A stretch of 64,000 nucleotides of DNA, taken from NCBI GenBank assembly GCA_903875605.1, contig CAIQWT010000044.1:35628-99627 (forward strand). The letters run 5' to 3'. A model generated the notes under the pieces. That model searched no databases, had not been told where the DNA came from, and saw nothing but the letters and a program-made list of their open reading frames with translations. Source of the DNA: an uncultured Geobacteraceae bacterium. Its GTDB lineage: Bacteria > Desulfobacterota > Desulfuromonadia > Geobacterales > Pseudopelobacteraceae. A program made the translations under genes and the position numbers. Of this stretch, positions 1 to 8,234 are shown one piece after another (position 1 is the stretch's first letter; each line of letters opens with the position of its first letter).

Positions 1-1143
1 GTTGTAAACAAGAGCCTTAAGTTCGCGAATGTTACCGGGGAAGCTGTAAGTCGCCAGTAACTGCAGTAGCTCTCGTGGAGGGGTTGGCTTCTTCTTGCTT
101 AGTGTCCGGGCGGCCTCCTCCAGGAAATGATCCAGCAGCGGTGACAGATCACCTTTACGCTCGCGCAGCGGCGGGACATGCACCATATGGGTGCAGAGAC
201 GGTAGTAAAGGTCGCGTCGGAACGAACCGTTCTCCTGCTTAAGCAACAGATTCTGGTGTGTGGCAACAACAACGCGGGCTTTGAGGCGCTTGGGGCGGTC
301 ACTGCCGAGCGGGAAATATTCCCCTTCCTGAAGCAGTCTGAGCAGCTTGACTTGGGAGGCGACGCTAAGATCGCCTATTTCATCCAGAAAAAGCGTGCCA
401 TCCGCTGCTTCCTCTATCATGCCGCGCCGCGGTTGGTCAGCCCCTGTGAAAGCACCGCGCATATGTCCGAATAGAGTGTCGGCGAAAACCACATCATCAA
501 GACCCGCTACATTTACCGAGACCAGCTCACCACTGCAGCCGCTCAGTGTGTGGGCAGCCTTGGCAATCAACTCCTTGCCGACGCCGCTCTCACCCAGTAT
601 AAGCAAAGGTTCCGTACTCAGGGCGACAGCTTCAATATAGGAAAAAATGGCATGCATACCGCGATCAGCCGTGACTATCCCGGCAAAGGCGGAAGGGTTT
701 TTCAACTCTCCAGACAGCATCCGGCTCGACATCTCACGGTTCTGCCGCTCCAGTTCCAACATCCGTATCGCCCGCAGGACGCCGCTGATAAGCCGATCCT
801 CTTCAACTGTTTTGACAAAATAATCGAATGCTCCCTGTTTGATGCAGTTCACTGCGCTCTCGATTTGGTTCATGCCGCTGATAACAATAACCGCTATTTC
901 AGGATGGCGCTCTGCAATCATACCGATCAGCTGATCGCCGCTCAGATGTGGCATGGTCAGATCGAGCAGTACCAATCCTATTTCGTGCCGTTCGAGCAGT
1001 TCCATCACTTCGCGGCTCTCCTGGCAAGTGATGATGTTGGTAATGCCGGCGGAACGTTCAAGAGTAAGACGTAGTGAACGGAGCCAGGCCGGTTCGTCAT
1101 CTACCAGAAGAACTCCGAAGTGTGGATATAATGATGAATTCAT
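1..1143 (-). CDS. NtrC-type sigma-54-dependent response regulator (3' end outside window)
   Basis: Reading the minus strand from the ATG at 1143 gives an open frame to the window edge (381 codons seen). Residues 10-125 form a receiver domain with the acidic pair in LLVDDE, phospho-acceptor Asp61 in LLDLTMP and Lys111. An AAA+ domain follows, with Walker A GESGVGKE (about 184-191), the sigma-54 contact loop GAFTGA (230-235) and Walker B LFLDEIGDL (251-259). The C-terminal HTH domain should lie beyond base 1. Its start overlaps the stop of the upstream histidine kinase by 4 bp (ATGA), so the two are translationally coupled and almost certainly a cognate pair. It should activate RpoN-dependent promoters when phosphorylated; its targets cannot be read here. 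Confidence 0.93.
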   Translation of the reverse strand, partial: MNSSLYPHFGVLLVDDEPAWLRSLRLTLERSAGITNIITCQESREVMELLERHEIGLVLLDLTMPHLSGDQLIGMIAERHPEIAVIVISGMNQIESAVNCIKQGAFDYFVKTVEEDRLISGVLRAIRMLELERQNREMSSRMLSGELKNPSAFAGIVTADRGMHAIFSYIEAVALSTEPLLILGESGVGKELIAKAAHTLSGCSGELVSVNVAGLDDVVFADTLFGHMRGAFTGADQPRRGMIEEAADGTLFLDEIGDLSVASQVKLLRLLQEGEYFPLGSDRPKRLKARVVVATHQNLLLKQENGSFRRDLYYRLCTHMVHVPPLRERKGDLSPLLDHFLEEAARTLSKKKPTPPRELLQLLATYSFPGNIRELKALVYN

Positions 1144-2903
1144 TTTTTACTCCTGGTCGTTACCGGAAGGGTCAGGGTCACAGTTGTGCCGTTGCCTGGG
1201 GTGGAGGTGAACTCCAATGTGCCGTTGTGCTCTTTAACAATGGTAGCCGAAACCGAGAGACCGAGCCCGGTGCCGCCGCTTTCACGTTTGGTAGTAAAGA
1301 AAGGGTCAGTCAGGTGCGGGATATGTTCCGGCGCAATGCCGAGTCCTTCGTCGGTAACGCTGAGCACCACCGTCGCTGCTGTCTGGTCATGAGTGGTGGT
1401 CAGAGTAATGCAGCTTTCGGAATTCGGCAGCGCCTGGCAGGCATTCAAAAGCAGATTGACTACAACCTGTTCAATCCGCTGGGCGTTGCCAAGAATTGAA
1501 GGGAGGAGAGCCGAGTAATTCGCTTCAAAGCGGGTGGTGGCCGAGCGGAGTGAAGAGTCAACCAGGCGGACGGCGGTCTGTACCACAACATTAAAATCTA
1601 CGATTTCACTTGCCGCCGACGTATCCTGCCGAGCGAAGTCCTTCAGTTCCTCAACAATTCTTTTGATACGGTTGGCCCCCTCCTGCATCTCCTCCAACAG
1701 ATGAGGAACCTCATCACGCATGCGGGAGTAAGGTAATCCACCCAGGGTAAAATCACCCTGATTCCGGAAGCGGGCTTCGAGTACCTCTTCAGCGTCCTGA
1801 TACACATCGCGTAATATCGGCATATTGAGTAAAATCAGGCCGTTAGGGTTGTTGATTTCGTGAGCGACTCCGGCGACAAGGATGCCCAGAGAGGCCATCT
1901 TGTCAGCTTGAACCAGTTTGTCCTGATGGAGCTTCAACTCATCAAGGGCGCGTTTGCGCTCGGTTACCTCCAGCGCCAGTTCTTTCGTACGCTGGGCAAC
2001 CCTTTTCTGGAGAGCCCGCGACCAGACCACCGTCCCGGTGAGGATCAGGAGCAGTGGCCCCAGCACCATAATTCCATACCAGACAACCTTTTCCCAGGCC
2101 ACTTTAGGGGGGCCAAGGACGCCAAGCCAACGGTCGTAAATTTCCTGGTACTGACCGGTTTTCTTCAGGATGGCCAGGCCTTCTTTAAAGCGGGCCAGCA
2201 GCTCTTCGTTTCCCTTCCTTACAGCATAGCAATATTTTTGGGTTGATATGCTTTTTGCCACCGGTACCAGGTTGGAGAGTTTGTGCTCGCGGATAATGTA
2301 CATGCCGGGAAGCATAGCCAGTACGGCATAGTCATGTTTGCCGGAAGCCAGCAGTCGAAGTGCATCCGCTGGAGTATCGGTCATGTTGAGGTTGGCCGCA
2401 AAACCAAGTGAAGTCAGATAATCGTGCATAATGCCGTCACGGAACACAACGATCTCTTTTCCACGCAGCTCTTCAACACTTCTGACCGATGGTGTCTCTT
2501 TTCGGGCGAAAATTGCGTGATTTATTATGGTGTGTGGCGGGGTGAATGCGAGAGTTCTGGTCCGATCTTCAGAGAAGGATATCCCTTGCAGAACATCCAC
2601 TGAACCTCCCAAAAGGGCATTACGCATCTCGGACCAGCCGCCGAAACGGAATTCGACCTTCATCCCCATTACGTCGGCAATAGCACGGGTGAGATCAACA
2701 TTATAGCCGCTTGGCCGGCCATCTTTATCAAGAAATTCATACGGTGGATAATCACGATCACCACCAACAATTATAACCGGCTGTGATGCAACATCGATCT
2801 CGGCAGCGGTGATGAAAAAGGGACAGAGGAACAACGATAGCGCTATGGCAAGCGCAGCGATATTTTTTGCCAACGTTTTATTGTGGTGAGCGATGTGTGG
2901 CAT
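1140..2903 (-). CDS. Sensor histidine kinase with periplasmic solute-binding (SBP_bac_3) domain
   Basis: The 587-residue protein starts with a signal-like hydrophobic stretch (about 15-33), then a periplasmic type-3 solute-binding domain (about 42-268; motifs DYPPYEF and GYNVDLTRAIA), one clear membrane helix (about 273-295), a charged linker, and a HisKA domain with His348 in AGVAHEINNPNG. The HATPase domain has an N-box (NLLLNACQALP), DEGLGIAPEHI and a GTGLGLS G2 box. This is the architecture of kinases that bind an amino acid or similar small polar ligand outside and phosphorylate an NtrC-type partner, here the overlapping downstream gene. The ligand is not deducible. The family name and domain order are well supported; the amino-acid ligand is inference. 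Confidence 0.93.
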   Translation of the reverse strand: MPHIAHHNKTLAKNIAALAIALSLFLCPFFITAAEIDVASQPVIIVGGDRDYPPYEFLDKDGRPSGYNVDLTRAIADVMGMKVEFRFGGWSEMRNALLGGSVDVLQGISFSEDRTRTLAFTPPHTIINHAIFARKETPSVRSVEELRGKEIVVFRDGIMHDYLTSLGFAANLNMTDTPADALRLLASGKHDYAVLAMLPGMYIIREHKLSNLVPVAKSISTQKYCYAVRKGNEELLARFKEGLAILKKTGQYQEIYDRWLGVLGPPKVAWEKVVWYGIMVLGPLLLILTGTVVWSRALQKRVAQRTKELALEVTERKRALDELKLHQDKLVQADKMASLGILVAGVAHEINNPNGLILLNMPILRDVYQDAEEVLEARFRNQGDFTLGGLPYSRMRDEVPHLLEEMQEGANRIKRIVEELKDFARQDTSAASEIVDFNVVVQTAVRLVDSSLRSATTRFEANYSALLPSILGNAQRIEQVVVNLLLNACQALPNSESCITLTTTHDQTAATVVLSVTDEGLGIAPEHIPHLTDPFFTTKRESGGTGLGLSVSATIVKEHNGTLEFTSTPGNGTTVTLTLPVTTRSKK

Positions 2904-2957
2904 CAGGTAGATTCCCGGATGTTTTTGGAGGTATGTTTGCTGCCGGGGCGTTGTTTG

Positions 2958-3041
2958 TTATTTTGCTATATCAAGTAAGATGCCTTTCGACAAATATTCA
3001 CCAAGCCAAGAAAGCGAGTCTATTCGATATCCATCATCCAT
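2958..3041 (-). CDS. Possible very small ORF downstream of vapC (27 aa)
   Basis: An ATG at 3041 opens 27 codons ending at 2958. It begins 12 bases after the vapC stop, in another frame; the same frame stays open upstream into the last codons of vapC. I do not recognise the peptide. It could be a decayed gene end, a frameshifted tail or chance. No convincing ribosome binding site is visible. Confidence 0.2.
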   Translation of the reverse strand: MDDGYRIDSLSWLGEYLSKGILLDIAK

Positions 3042-3052
3042 TATAACGTCGG

Positions 3053-3433
3053 TCAGGATGATGCTTTCGGGAAATACCTGACACCTGGCAGTCCTGTAAA
3101 ATCATTGTCCTGGGTCCAAAGGGTTGCGTCATTTGTCTGTGCCGTGGCCAGAATAATACTGTCGGCCATTGGGAGCTTTGCCTCCAGGCTCAGTTTCGCA
3201 GCCAGCAGAGCTATTGATAAAGATAATTCGATGATTCTACCCTGCTGCATTAATGCCGTCGCCTGGAGTGCCGAGTCTTCTCCGCGTTGACGATAGATAA
3301 TTTTGAATACCTCGTACATAATAATTGTCGGCACCAATAATTCCGAGACGTTGCCAAGCGTTTCCGCAAAACAGTCTGCATTAGGGCCGTCCGAAAAATA
3401 CTCAAGCCATCCAGATGAGTCGACGATGTTCAC
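3053..3433 (-). CDS. vapC: PIN-domain ribonuclease toxin (VapC family)
   Basis: This 126-residue protein has the PIN-domain acidic residues in order: Asp5 in NIVDSSGWLEYF, a Glu in MYEVFKI (about 41), an Asp in MADSIILATA (about 96) and TQDNDF near 112-117. VapC toxins are magnesium-dependent RNases that cut tRNA or rRNA and are held inactive by the cognate antitoxin. The start overlaps the end of the upstream antitoxin gene by 4 bp, the usual order and coupling for vapBC pairs. Length matches the family. It is complete with all metal ligands, so probably functional. Confidence 0.9.
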   Translation of the reverse strand: MNIVDSSGWLEYFSDGPNADCFAETLGNVSELLVPTIIMYEVFKIIYRQRGEDSALQATALMQQGRIIELSLSIALLAAKLSLEAKLPMADSIILATAQTNDATLWTQDNDFTGLPGVRYFPKASS

Positions 3434-3636
3434 AGGCGGTCATCCTCTCTGCTTACGGTTGTATCAATCCCCTTAAGAAAACCTCGCATTTCCCGGATAT
3501 CCTTGGACGGCATCAACTCAATCCTATTGCCGTAGGCTATGACCTGCATCATCTGCCCGGGGATGAGATGCAAACTTTCACGGACATCGCGCGGAATCAC
3601 TACCTGGTATTTAGGTGAAAGTTTTACGGCATTCAT
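3430..3636 (-). CDS. vapB: AbrB/MazE-type antitoxin (VapB family)
   Basis: This 68-residue protein has an N-terminal SpoVT/AbrB swapped-hairpin domain (KLSPKYQVVIPRDVRESL) that binds DNA, and a short C-terminal tail likely to wrap the PIN toxin encoded next. Such antitoxins neutralise the toxin by direct contact and repress their own promoter, usually jointly with the toxin. Its upstream region (3637-3700) is AT-rich, and ATCGATAG-like inverted bases near 3645-3655 could be the operator, though I cannot define it firmly. Confidence 0.88.
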   Translation of the reverse strand: MNAVKLSPKYQVVIPRDVRESLHLIPGQMMQVIAYGNRIELMPSKDIREMRGFLKGIDTTVSREDDRL

Positions 3637-3772
3637 GATTTGCTCCTATCGATAGGTAATTCGTTAAACAATATAATATTCGATACAAAATACAATAGCA
3701 AATCTTGATTACTCTGCCCTTATACTTATCGGTGAAGCACCATATGCCAGTCTTTCAGAATTGCGCCTGACT

Positions 3773-4918
3773 TCAGACCAGCTCTTCTATCGTGCCGCCC
3801 GGTTTAAGGGCAAACCGGCTTCCGCGCCATTCAACATGATTTCCCAAAAAAGAGAGAGCCCAGGTAAAAAATGCCAGCATGTCCCGCAATGGCAGCAGCC
3901 ATAGCCAGCGCGGAAAGAGGTTGTCTCTGACAAACCTGCGGCTAAAGAGGGTGCTGATGCTCAATCTGACTACGTACAGCAGCGCCACGGCAGCAGCTCC
4001 AACTGCCGGTGACGGGGCCAGCAGCGTTGCCAGCAGTACGGCCGGAAAGGGCAGAGTAATGCCCGAAGCCAGATAACCTCCCGGCCGACTGACCCTCATG
4101 GTGCGGGCCCAGCGCAGCTGCCGTGACAGTACAGCCATAAGATTTTCCGGTTTAATGACACTCTCGACAAAGCAGGGGTCAAGGGCAATTTTCCATCCGG
4201 CGCGATGGATTTTGTTGCCAAGCTGATAGTCATCGGCCAGATAAGCGGACAGCGCTTCAAAGCCCCCGATTGCCAGCAGCGCCTCCCGTCTTACCGCCAT
4301 GGATGCGCCAAGGGCAAAAGTAAGCCCCTCCAGTTGTCGGGCTACCAGGACATTGGGAACCATCTCGGCGGTAAAGCCGGTCGCTTCAAGAGCGGTTGCA
4401 ATGCCGTGGACGTCAGAGGTGCGATAAAGCGACGTTACCAGGCCGATCTGCGGGTCAGCAAAGTGTGCGGTAACCGAGCGGAGGTACTCAGGCTCAACAT
4501 TTATGTCGCTGTCACTGATAATAATGATATCGTGTCCGGCCTGCGGAAACGCATTGATAAGATTGGAAACTTTCTGGTTCGGCCCATGCAGCGCCGGGTT
4601 AATTACGAGCTTGATATCCTGATTGGTGAAATCATCCCTCAGTTGCCGGATGATCGGAATAGCAGCGTCGTCAGGTGATGCGACGGCAAACACAATCTCC
4701 AATTTCCCTGAATACTCCTGGCAGCAGAACGAGGCAAAGTTGTCGTAACTATCTTTATCCATCCCTTTGACCGGCTTTATGATTGAAACGGCGAGGGGCC
4801 TGTGATTACGGGCAGGATGATCATTTTTGTTGAAATATTTCAGGGCACACCACAACGAAATCAGTGAATAGGCGAGTGATGGCAGGATAGCTATGAAGGG
4901 TAGTAAATTGTGCAGCAT
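3773..4918 (-). CDS. Ceramide-glucosyltransferase-like / HpnI-type family 2 glycosyltransferase
   Basis: From the ATG at 4918 this is 381 residues. An N-terminal membrane helix (about 3-25) is followed by a GT-A domain with SDSDI near 136-140 (metal and nucleotide binding), the catalytic acidic pair in YLADDYQLG near 229, and the processive-type RQLRW motif near 267. Several hydrophobic helices follow at the C-terminus. The pattern fits GT21 ceramide glucosyltransferases and the bacterial HpnI group, which adds N-acetylglucosamine to bacteriohopanetetrol. No other hopanoid genes are nearby, so the lipid acceptor is uncertain. I prefer 4918 to an in-frame TTG at 4939 because AGAAGG lies just upstream, at the end of the preceding gene, whose stop is one base away. 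Confidence 0.78.
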   Translation of the reverse strand: MLHNLLPFIAILPSLAYSLISLWCALKYFNKNDHPARNHRPLAVSIIKPVKGMDKDSYDNFASFCCQEYSGKLEIVFAVASPDDAAIPIIRQLRDDFTNQDIKLVINPALHGPNQKVSNLINAFPQAGHDIIIISDSDINVEPEYLRSVTAHFADPQIGLVTSLYRTSDVHGIATALEATGFTAEMVPNVLVARQLEGLTFALGASMAVRREALLAIGGFEALSAYLADDYQLGNKIHRAGWKIALDPCFVESVIKPENLMAVLSRQLRWARTMRVSRPGGYLASGITLPFPAVLLATLLAPSPAVGAAAVALLYVVRLSISTLFSRRFVRDNLFPRWLWLLPLRDMLAFFTWALSFLGNHVEWRGSRFALKPGGTIEELV

Positions 4919-4919
4919 G

Positions 4920-5534
4920 TCAGAGCACCTTCTGGACAAGGAGCAGATAAGGTGCGTCCGGGGTGACGTTGGCCTGTCCCATGCGCCAGCTGTGATAAGC
5001 GCGCGGGTCCAATGTTGTTGCCCAATTCTCTACCGCAGACTGTTCCTCCGCACCGCCGCCGTGGCCCGGATACACGGTTACAATCACAATGCCCCCGGAT
5101 GCCAAAAGCTGCAGAGATTTTTCCAATGCGATTCCGGTTGTTTCGGGACGGGTAATAATGCAGCGATCCCCCCCGGGTAGATAGCCCAGATTGAACAGCA
5201 CAACTTGTAGCGGTGCAGAGACATGCTCTGCCATCTTTTCGTGTCCGATATTAAGCAGTGTTACCCTGTTTAACAGCTCCGCTTCGGTCAGGCGTCGGGA
5301 GGTTTCATTAATTGCCTGCTGCTGAAGGTCAAATCCCCATACCTGGCCACTGATGCCGACAAGAGTGGCCAGCACCAGGGTGTCATGGCCGTTACCACAG
5401 GTTGCGTCTACAGCACGATGCCCGTCACGGACAAAAGTGTGTAAAAACAGGTGTGAAAGCGGCACCGGTCCGCGCAGAAGCGGTATTGTGGGGGGGGGAG
5501 CTGTATTCATAGAACCAGAGGTTAGCAGAATCAT
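4920..5534 (-). CDS. Small class I SAM-dependent methyltransferase (YtqB/MnmM, rRNA-methylase-like family)
   Basis: The 204-residue protein has a Rossmann SAM-binding motif (VDATCGNGHDT, about 43-53), an acidic residue ending beta-2 (WGFDLQQQA), and the family hallmark FNLGYLPGGD (about 114-123). That combination marks the group annotated as putative rRNA methylase, whose Bacillus member (YtqB/MnmM) methylates the wobble uridine of tRNA. RNA modification is therefore likely but the exact substrate is open. Met1 or Met9 (5510) could be the start. It is followed after one base by the glycosyltransferase gene. A run of nine C residues sits just inside the coding region (5490-5498, proline codons). 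Confidence 0.8.
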   Translation of the reverse strand: MILLTSGSMNTAPPPTIPLLRGPVPLSHLFLHTFVRDGHRAVDATCGNGHDTLVLATLVGISGQVWGFDLQQQAINETSRRLTEAELLNRVTLLNIGHEKMAEHVSAPLQVVLFNLGYLPGGDRCIITRPETTGIALEKSLQLLASGGIVIVTVYPGHGGGAEEQSAVENWATTLDPRAYHSWRMGQANVTPDAPYLLLVQKVL

Positions 5535-5594
5535 GGGGCTTTAGCCACTGGGAATTTGTTTGTAATCGTTCGCTAAAAAAGGTACTACGACAAC

Positions 5595-6473
5595 ATGATA
5601 CTAAGAAAAACAGTCGGAAAAGAGCAGAATAATCTTCGCCTTGACGATGCCATCGCTGCACTCTGCCCCGGGGTCAGCAAGTCAGAGGCGCGCCGCATCA
5701 TCGATCGGGGAGGTTGTACGGTTAATGTAGCTCTGGTAAGAGTGGCGTCACGGAGTGTCAAGGCGTCTGATGTTATTGAGATCGGTGTTATGGAAACCGG
5801 GCGATTTCAGGAATTGAAAATGCCACCGGAGGCACTGCTCTACGAAGACGCCGGGCTGATTGCCGTTAACAAACCGGCCGGGGTCAACAGCCAACGCACC
5901 CCATATCAGTTGAAGGGGACATTGGAGTACTGGGTGTCGGAATATTTTAAAGCACAAGGGAATAATGAACCGGCTCGTGTTGTCCACCGTCTTGACCGGG
6001 GTACCTCTGGTGCAATGCTCTTCCCAAAGAACAGGCAGGCGGCCGCCTGGCTCTCAAAACAATTTCAGGATGGTCTGGTGGAAAAACTGTATCTGGCACT
6101 GGTGTCAGGTCGACCGGATCAGGAAAAGTGGACTGTAGACGCACCAATCGGGAAGGTCGCTTCGGCGCGTTACGGGATTGTCGAAGGAGGTAAAGCGTCA
6201 TCGACCGAATTTAGAACGGTAGCCTCATCCGCTGATTTCTCATTGGTAGAGGCCAGGCCGTTGACCGGTCGCACCCACCAGATCCGGGTGCATCTTGAAT
6301 CGGTCGGCCTGCCTATCGTTGGAGATGCAACCTATGGCGGTTCTGCGGCTGCTCGGATGATGCTGCACTGTTCAGTAATGAAGTTTCAGAGTTCAAAGCT
6401 GGTGGAAATTTGTGTAACGGCACCGCTTGATGGGGATTTTGCCGGGATGGTTCATAATTTGCCGAAGCTTTAG
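5595..6473 (+). CDS. RluA-family pseudouridine synthase
   Basis: The 292-residue protein has an N-terminal S4 RNA-binding domain (about 14-60), then a pseudouridine synthase domain with NKPAGVNSQ (92-100) and the catalytic loop HRLDRGTSG with Asp134. The later motif GRTHQIRVH binds the RNA. These enzymes isomerise specific uridines in 23S rRNA or tRNA. The sequence does not decide which one (RluC/RluD-type is likely). It ends overlapping the converging AMMECR1 gene by 4 bp. Confidence 0.93.
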   Translation: MILRKTVGKEQNNLRLDDAIAALCPGVSKSEARRIIDRGGCTVNVALVRVASRSVKASDVIEIGVMETGRFQELKMPPEALLYEDAGLIAVNKPAGVNSQRTPYQLKGTLEYWVSEYFKAQGNNEPARVVHRLDRGTSGAMLFPKNRQAAAWLSKQFQDGLVEKLYLALVSGRPDQEKWTVDAPIGKVASARYGIVEGGKASSTEFRTVASSADFSLVEARPLTGRTHQIRVHLESVGLPIVGDATYGGSAAARMMLHCSVMKFQSSKLVEICVTAPLDGDFAGMVHNLPKL

Positions 6474-7015
6474 TCTCCAAAAACCTGGGCGCTAAAGATA
6501 TAAATATCGCATTCCCCCTGCCAGGCATCCTCCGTCAGGCCGGCTTTGATGCAGGTGTGTTGTAGAAACTGGTCGCGATTCCAGCCGTATTCAGTTGCTA
6601 CCTGCGGCAGCAGCACCCCGCGATAATTCCCCTTTACGATATAGATACCGTGTGTTCCAACCAGAATTTCGTCAACTGAAGCAGCCCTTGTCAGCGGAGA
6701 AAGAACGGAAATATCAAGCCTAAAGTCGGACAGATCATTGACCTTCATCGGATAAAACCTGGGGTCTCGGGTCGCGGCTGAAATCGCCATCTCCTGCACC
6801 AGCAGATACAGTGGCCGGTCAGAGATGAAATTGCCGATACACCCACGCAATGCCGCCTTCTGCTTGATCGTGACAAAGCAGCCGGAGTGAAGATTCAGCC
6901 CCGGTGAGGTCGGGGCAACTGCCGGAGTTTTCTGCTTGGTGACGAAGTCAATGATCGTGTTACGGGCGATTTCCAACAGTTCCTGCTGCTCGTTTTTGGT
7001 CAAAAGATCCGACAT
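6470..7015 (-). CDS. AMMECR1-domain protein (AmmeMemoRadiSam system protein A)
   Basis: This 181-residue protein is a single AMMECR1 domain with the near-invariant LRGCIG motif (about 55-60) and the RDPRFYPM segment. In many bacteria it travels with a Memo-like protein and a radical-SAM protein (protein B and PS1), a trio of unknown function. Neither partner is in this window. It lies 34 bp downstream of peptide deformylase on the same strand and is probably the last gene of the gcvR-like/def/AMMECR1 run. Confidence 0.9.
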   Translation of the reverse strand: MSDLLTKNEQQELLEIARNTIIDFVTKQKTPAVAPTSPGLNLHSGCFVTIKQKAALRGCIGNFISDRPLYLLVQEMAISAATRDPRFYPMKVNDLSDFRLDISVLSPLTRAASVDEILVGTHGIYIVKGNYRGVLLPQVATEYGWNRDQFLQHTCIKAGLTEDAWQGECDIYIFSAQVFGD

Positions 7016-7049
7016 GGCTTCATCCCCGTCAATTCAAAAAATAGAATTA

Positions 7050-7553
7050 CTAATAGCTCTTGCGCCGGAACAATCCCGTCTTGATACTGGTCACCCGGTC
7101 GAGGAACAGCACGCCATCCAGATGGTCCATTTCGTGCTGGATGGCAACAGCCTCAAATCTGCTGGCGGTAATTTCCTGAATGGTTCCGTCCGGATCGTTA
7201 AAGAGCAGCGTAATTTCGGTTGCCCGGTCGACGTCTCCGGTGTAATCGGGCACACTCATGCACCCTTCACGCATTGTGGCCAAGCCGCAGCGCCCCGTTA
7301 TCTCCGGGTTTATCATGCAGAGTAGGCCGTGGTTATTCTCTTTCCCATGACGGTTTTTGGAGACGTCAACAACACAAACCCTCAGTGTGACTCCAATCTG
7401 TGAAGCCGCTACGCCGACCGAACCGGGCCCATCATGCATTGTATCTACCAGATCCTCAATCAGTCTATGGATGTTCTGGTCGATCTTTTCGACACGATTA
7501 CAGAGTTTTTTCAATATAGGGTGCGGATAGCGTAAAACAGGTTGAACGGGCAT
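7050..7553 (-). CDS. def: Peptide deformylase
   Basis: This 167-residue enzyme removes the formyl group from the N-terminal methionine of new proteins. All three motifs are present: motif 1 GSVGVAASQIG (about 44-54, a variant of GxGxAAxQ), motif 2 EGCMS with metal ligand Cys98, and motif 3 QHEMDH with His140, Glu141 and His144. Length fits the type 1 family. It starts two bases after the stop of the upstream ACT-domain gene, so the two are cotranscribed. Confidence 0.96.
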   Translation of the reverse strand: MPVQPVLRYPHPILKKLCNRVEKIDQNIHRLIEDLVDTMHDGPGSVGVAASQIGVTLRVCVVDVSKNRHGKENNHGLLCMINPEITGRCGLATMREGCMSVPDYTGDVDRATEITLLFNDPDGTIQEITASRFEAVAIQHEMDHLDGVLFLDRVTSIKTGLFRRKSY

Positions 7554-7555
7554 AG

Positions 7556-8116
7556 CTAGAAAGCCACCGGTGTTATGATCCGAACGCTGATTTCCACCTT
7601 TAACTCTTTTTTAAGGGCGGCCAGTGTCTGCTCGATTCCTTCAGGGCTCTCTCCTTCAGGCAAAGCGACCTCCAGCATCAGCACATAGACCGGTTCTTCG
7701 GCTGTGCCGATCAGCTTGGTGTTCAGATCGGTTATGTTTATGCTGCGAGCGGCCAGCTCTTTAGTGACGTGATATACAATGCCCGGTTGATCGGCGCCGT
7801 AGACGGAAATCATGCAAATTTCGCTGTCGGTTTCCTGACGGGCTATTTCATCGGCATGGAGCGTGCGAACCCCAAGAGTCATGCCCAGTTTGTCGCAGAT
7901 CGGTTTCAGCTCGTCAATCAGCCGTGACTTACTAAAAGGTCTTTTAAGCGACACAATCAGTATCATGGCAAACTCACCGGCCAGCATTGTGCAACTGGAA
8001 TCGGCAATATTACAGCCGAGGTTAAAAAGGCCCCCGGTTATGGCTGCGACGATACCGGGACGGTCTTTGCCAACTACGGAGACAGCATAATGCAGGATAT
8101 CGGACTGTTGCGTCAT
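7556..8116 (-). CDS. Two-ACT-domain regulatory protein (GcvR-like)
   Basis: The 186-residue protein is two ACT domains in tandem: residues about 8-85 (YAVSVVGKDRPGIVAAITG) and about 97-180 (ISVYGADQPGIVYHVTKEL). This is the layout of GcvR, which in Escherichia coli opposes GcvA in control of glycine cleavage. No glycine-cleavage genes are near, so an amino-acid-sensing regulatory role is as far as the sequence goes. It is the first gene of the run leading to def, divergent from the molybdopterin oxidoreductase. Confidence 0.85.
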   Translation of the reverse strand: MTQQSDILHYAVSVVGKDRPGIVAAITGGLFNLGCNIADSSCTMLAGEFAMILIVSLKRPFSKSRLIDELKPICDKLGMTLGVRTLHADEIARQETDSEICMISVYGADQPGIVYHVTKELAARSINITDLNTKLIGTAEEPVYVLMLEVALPEGESPEGIEQTLAALKKELKVEISVRIITPVAF

Positions 8117-8234
8117 AATAAACCCCTTAATTAATAGCCTTGTCTGGTTATTGCATCAAAACGATTTCATCTGCAATTGTTTTTTTATATCTGTTATACT
8201 GCTTTCCGATTTAACACGAAAAAGGATACCCTTC

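Noticed and set aside
8151..8234. Upstream TTG start for the molybdopterin oxidoreductase
   Set aside because: The added residues lack family similarity and the ATG at 8235 has AAAGGA at proper distance.
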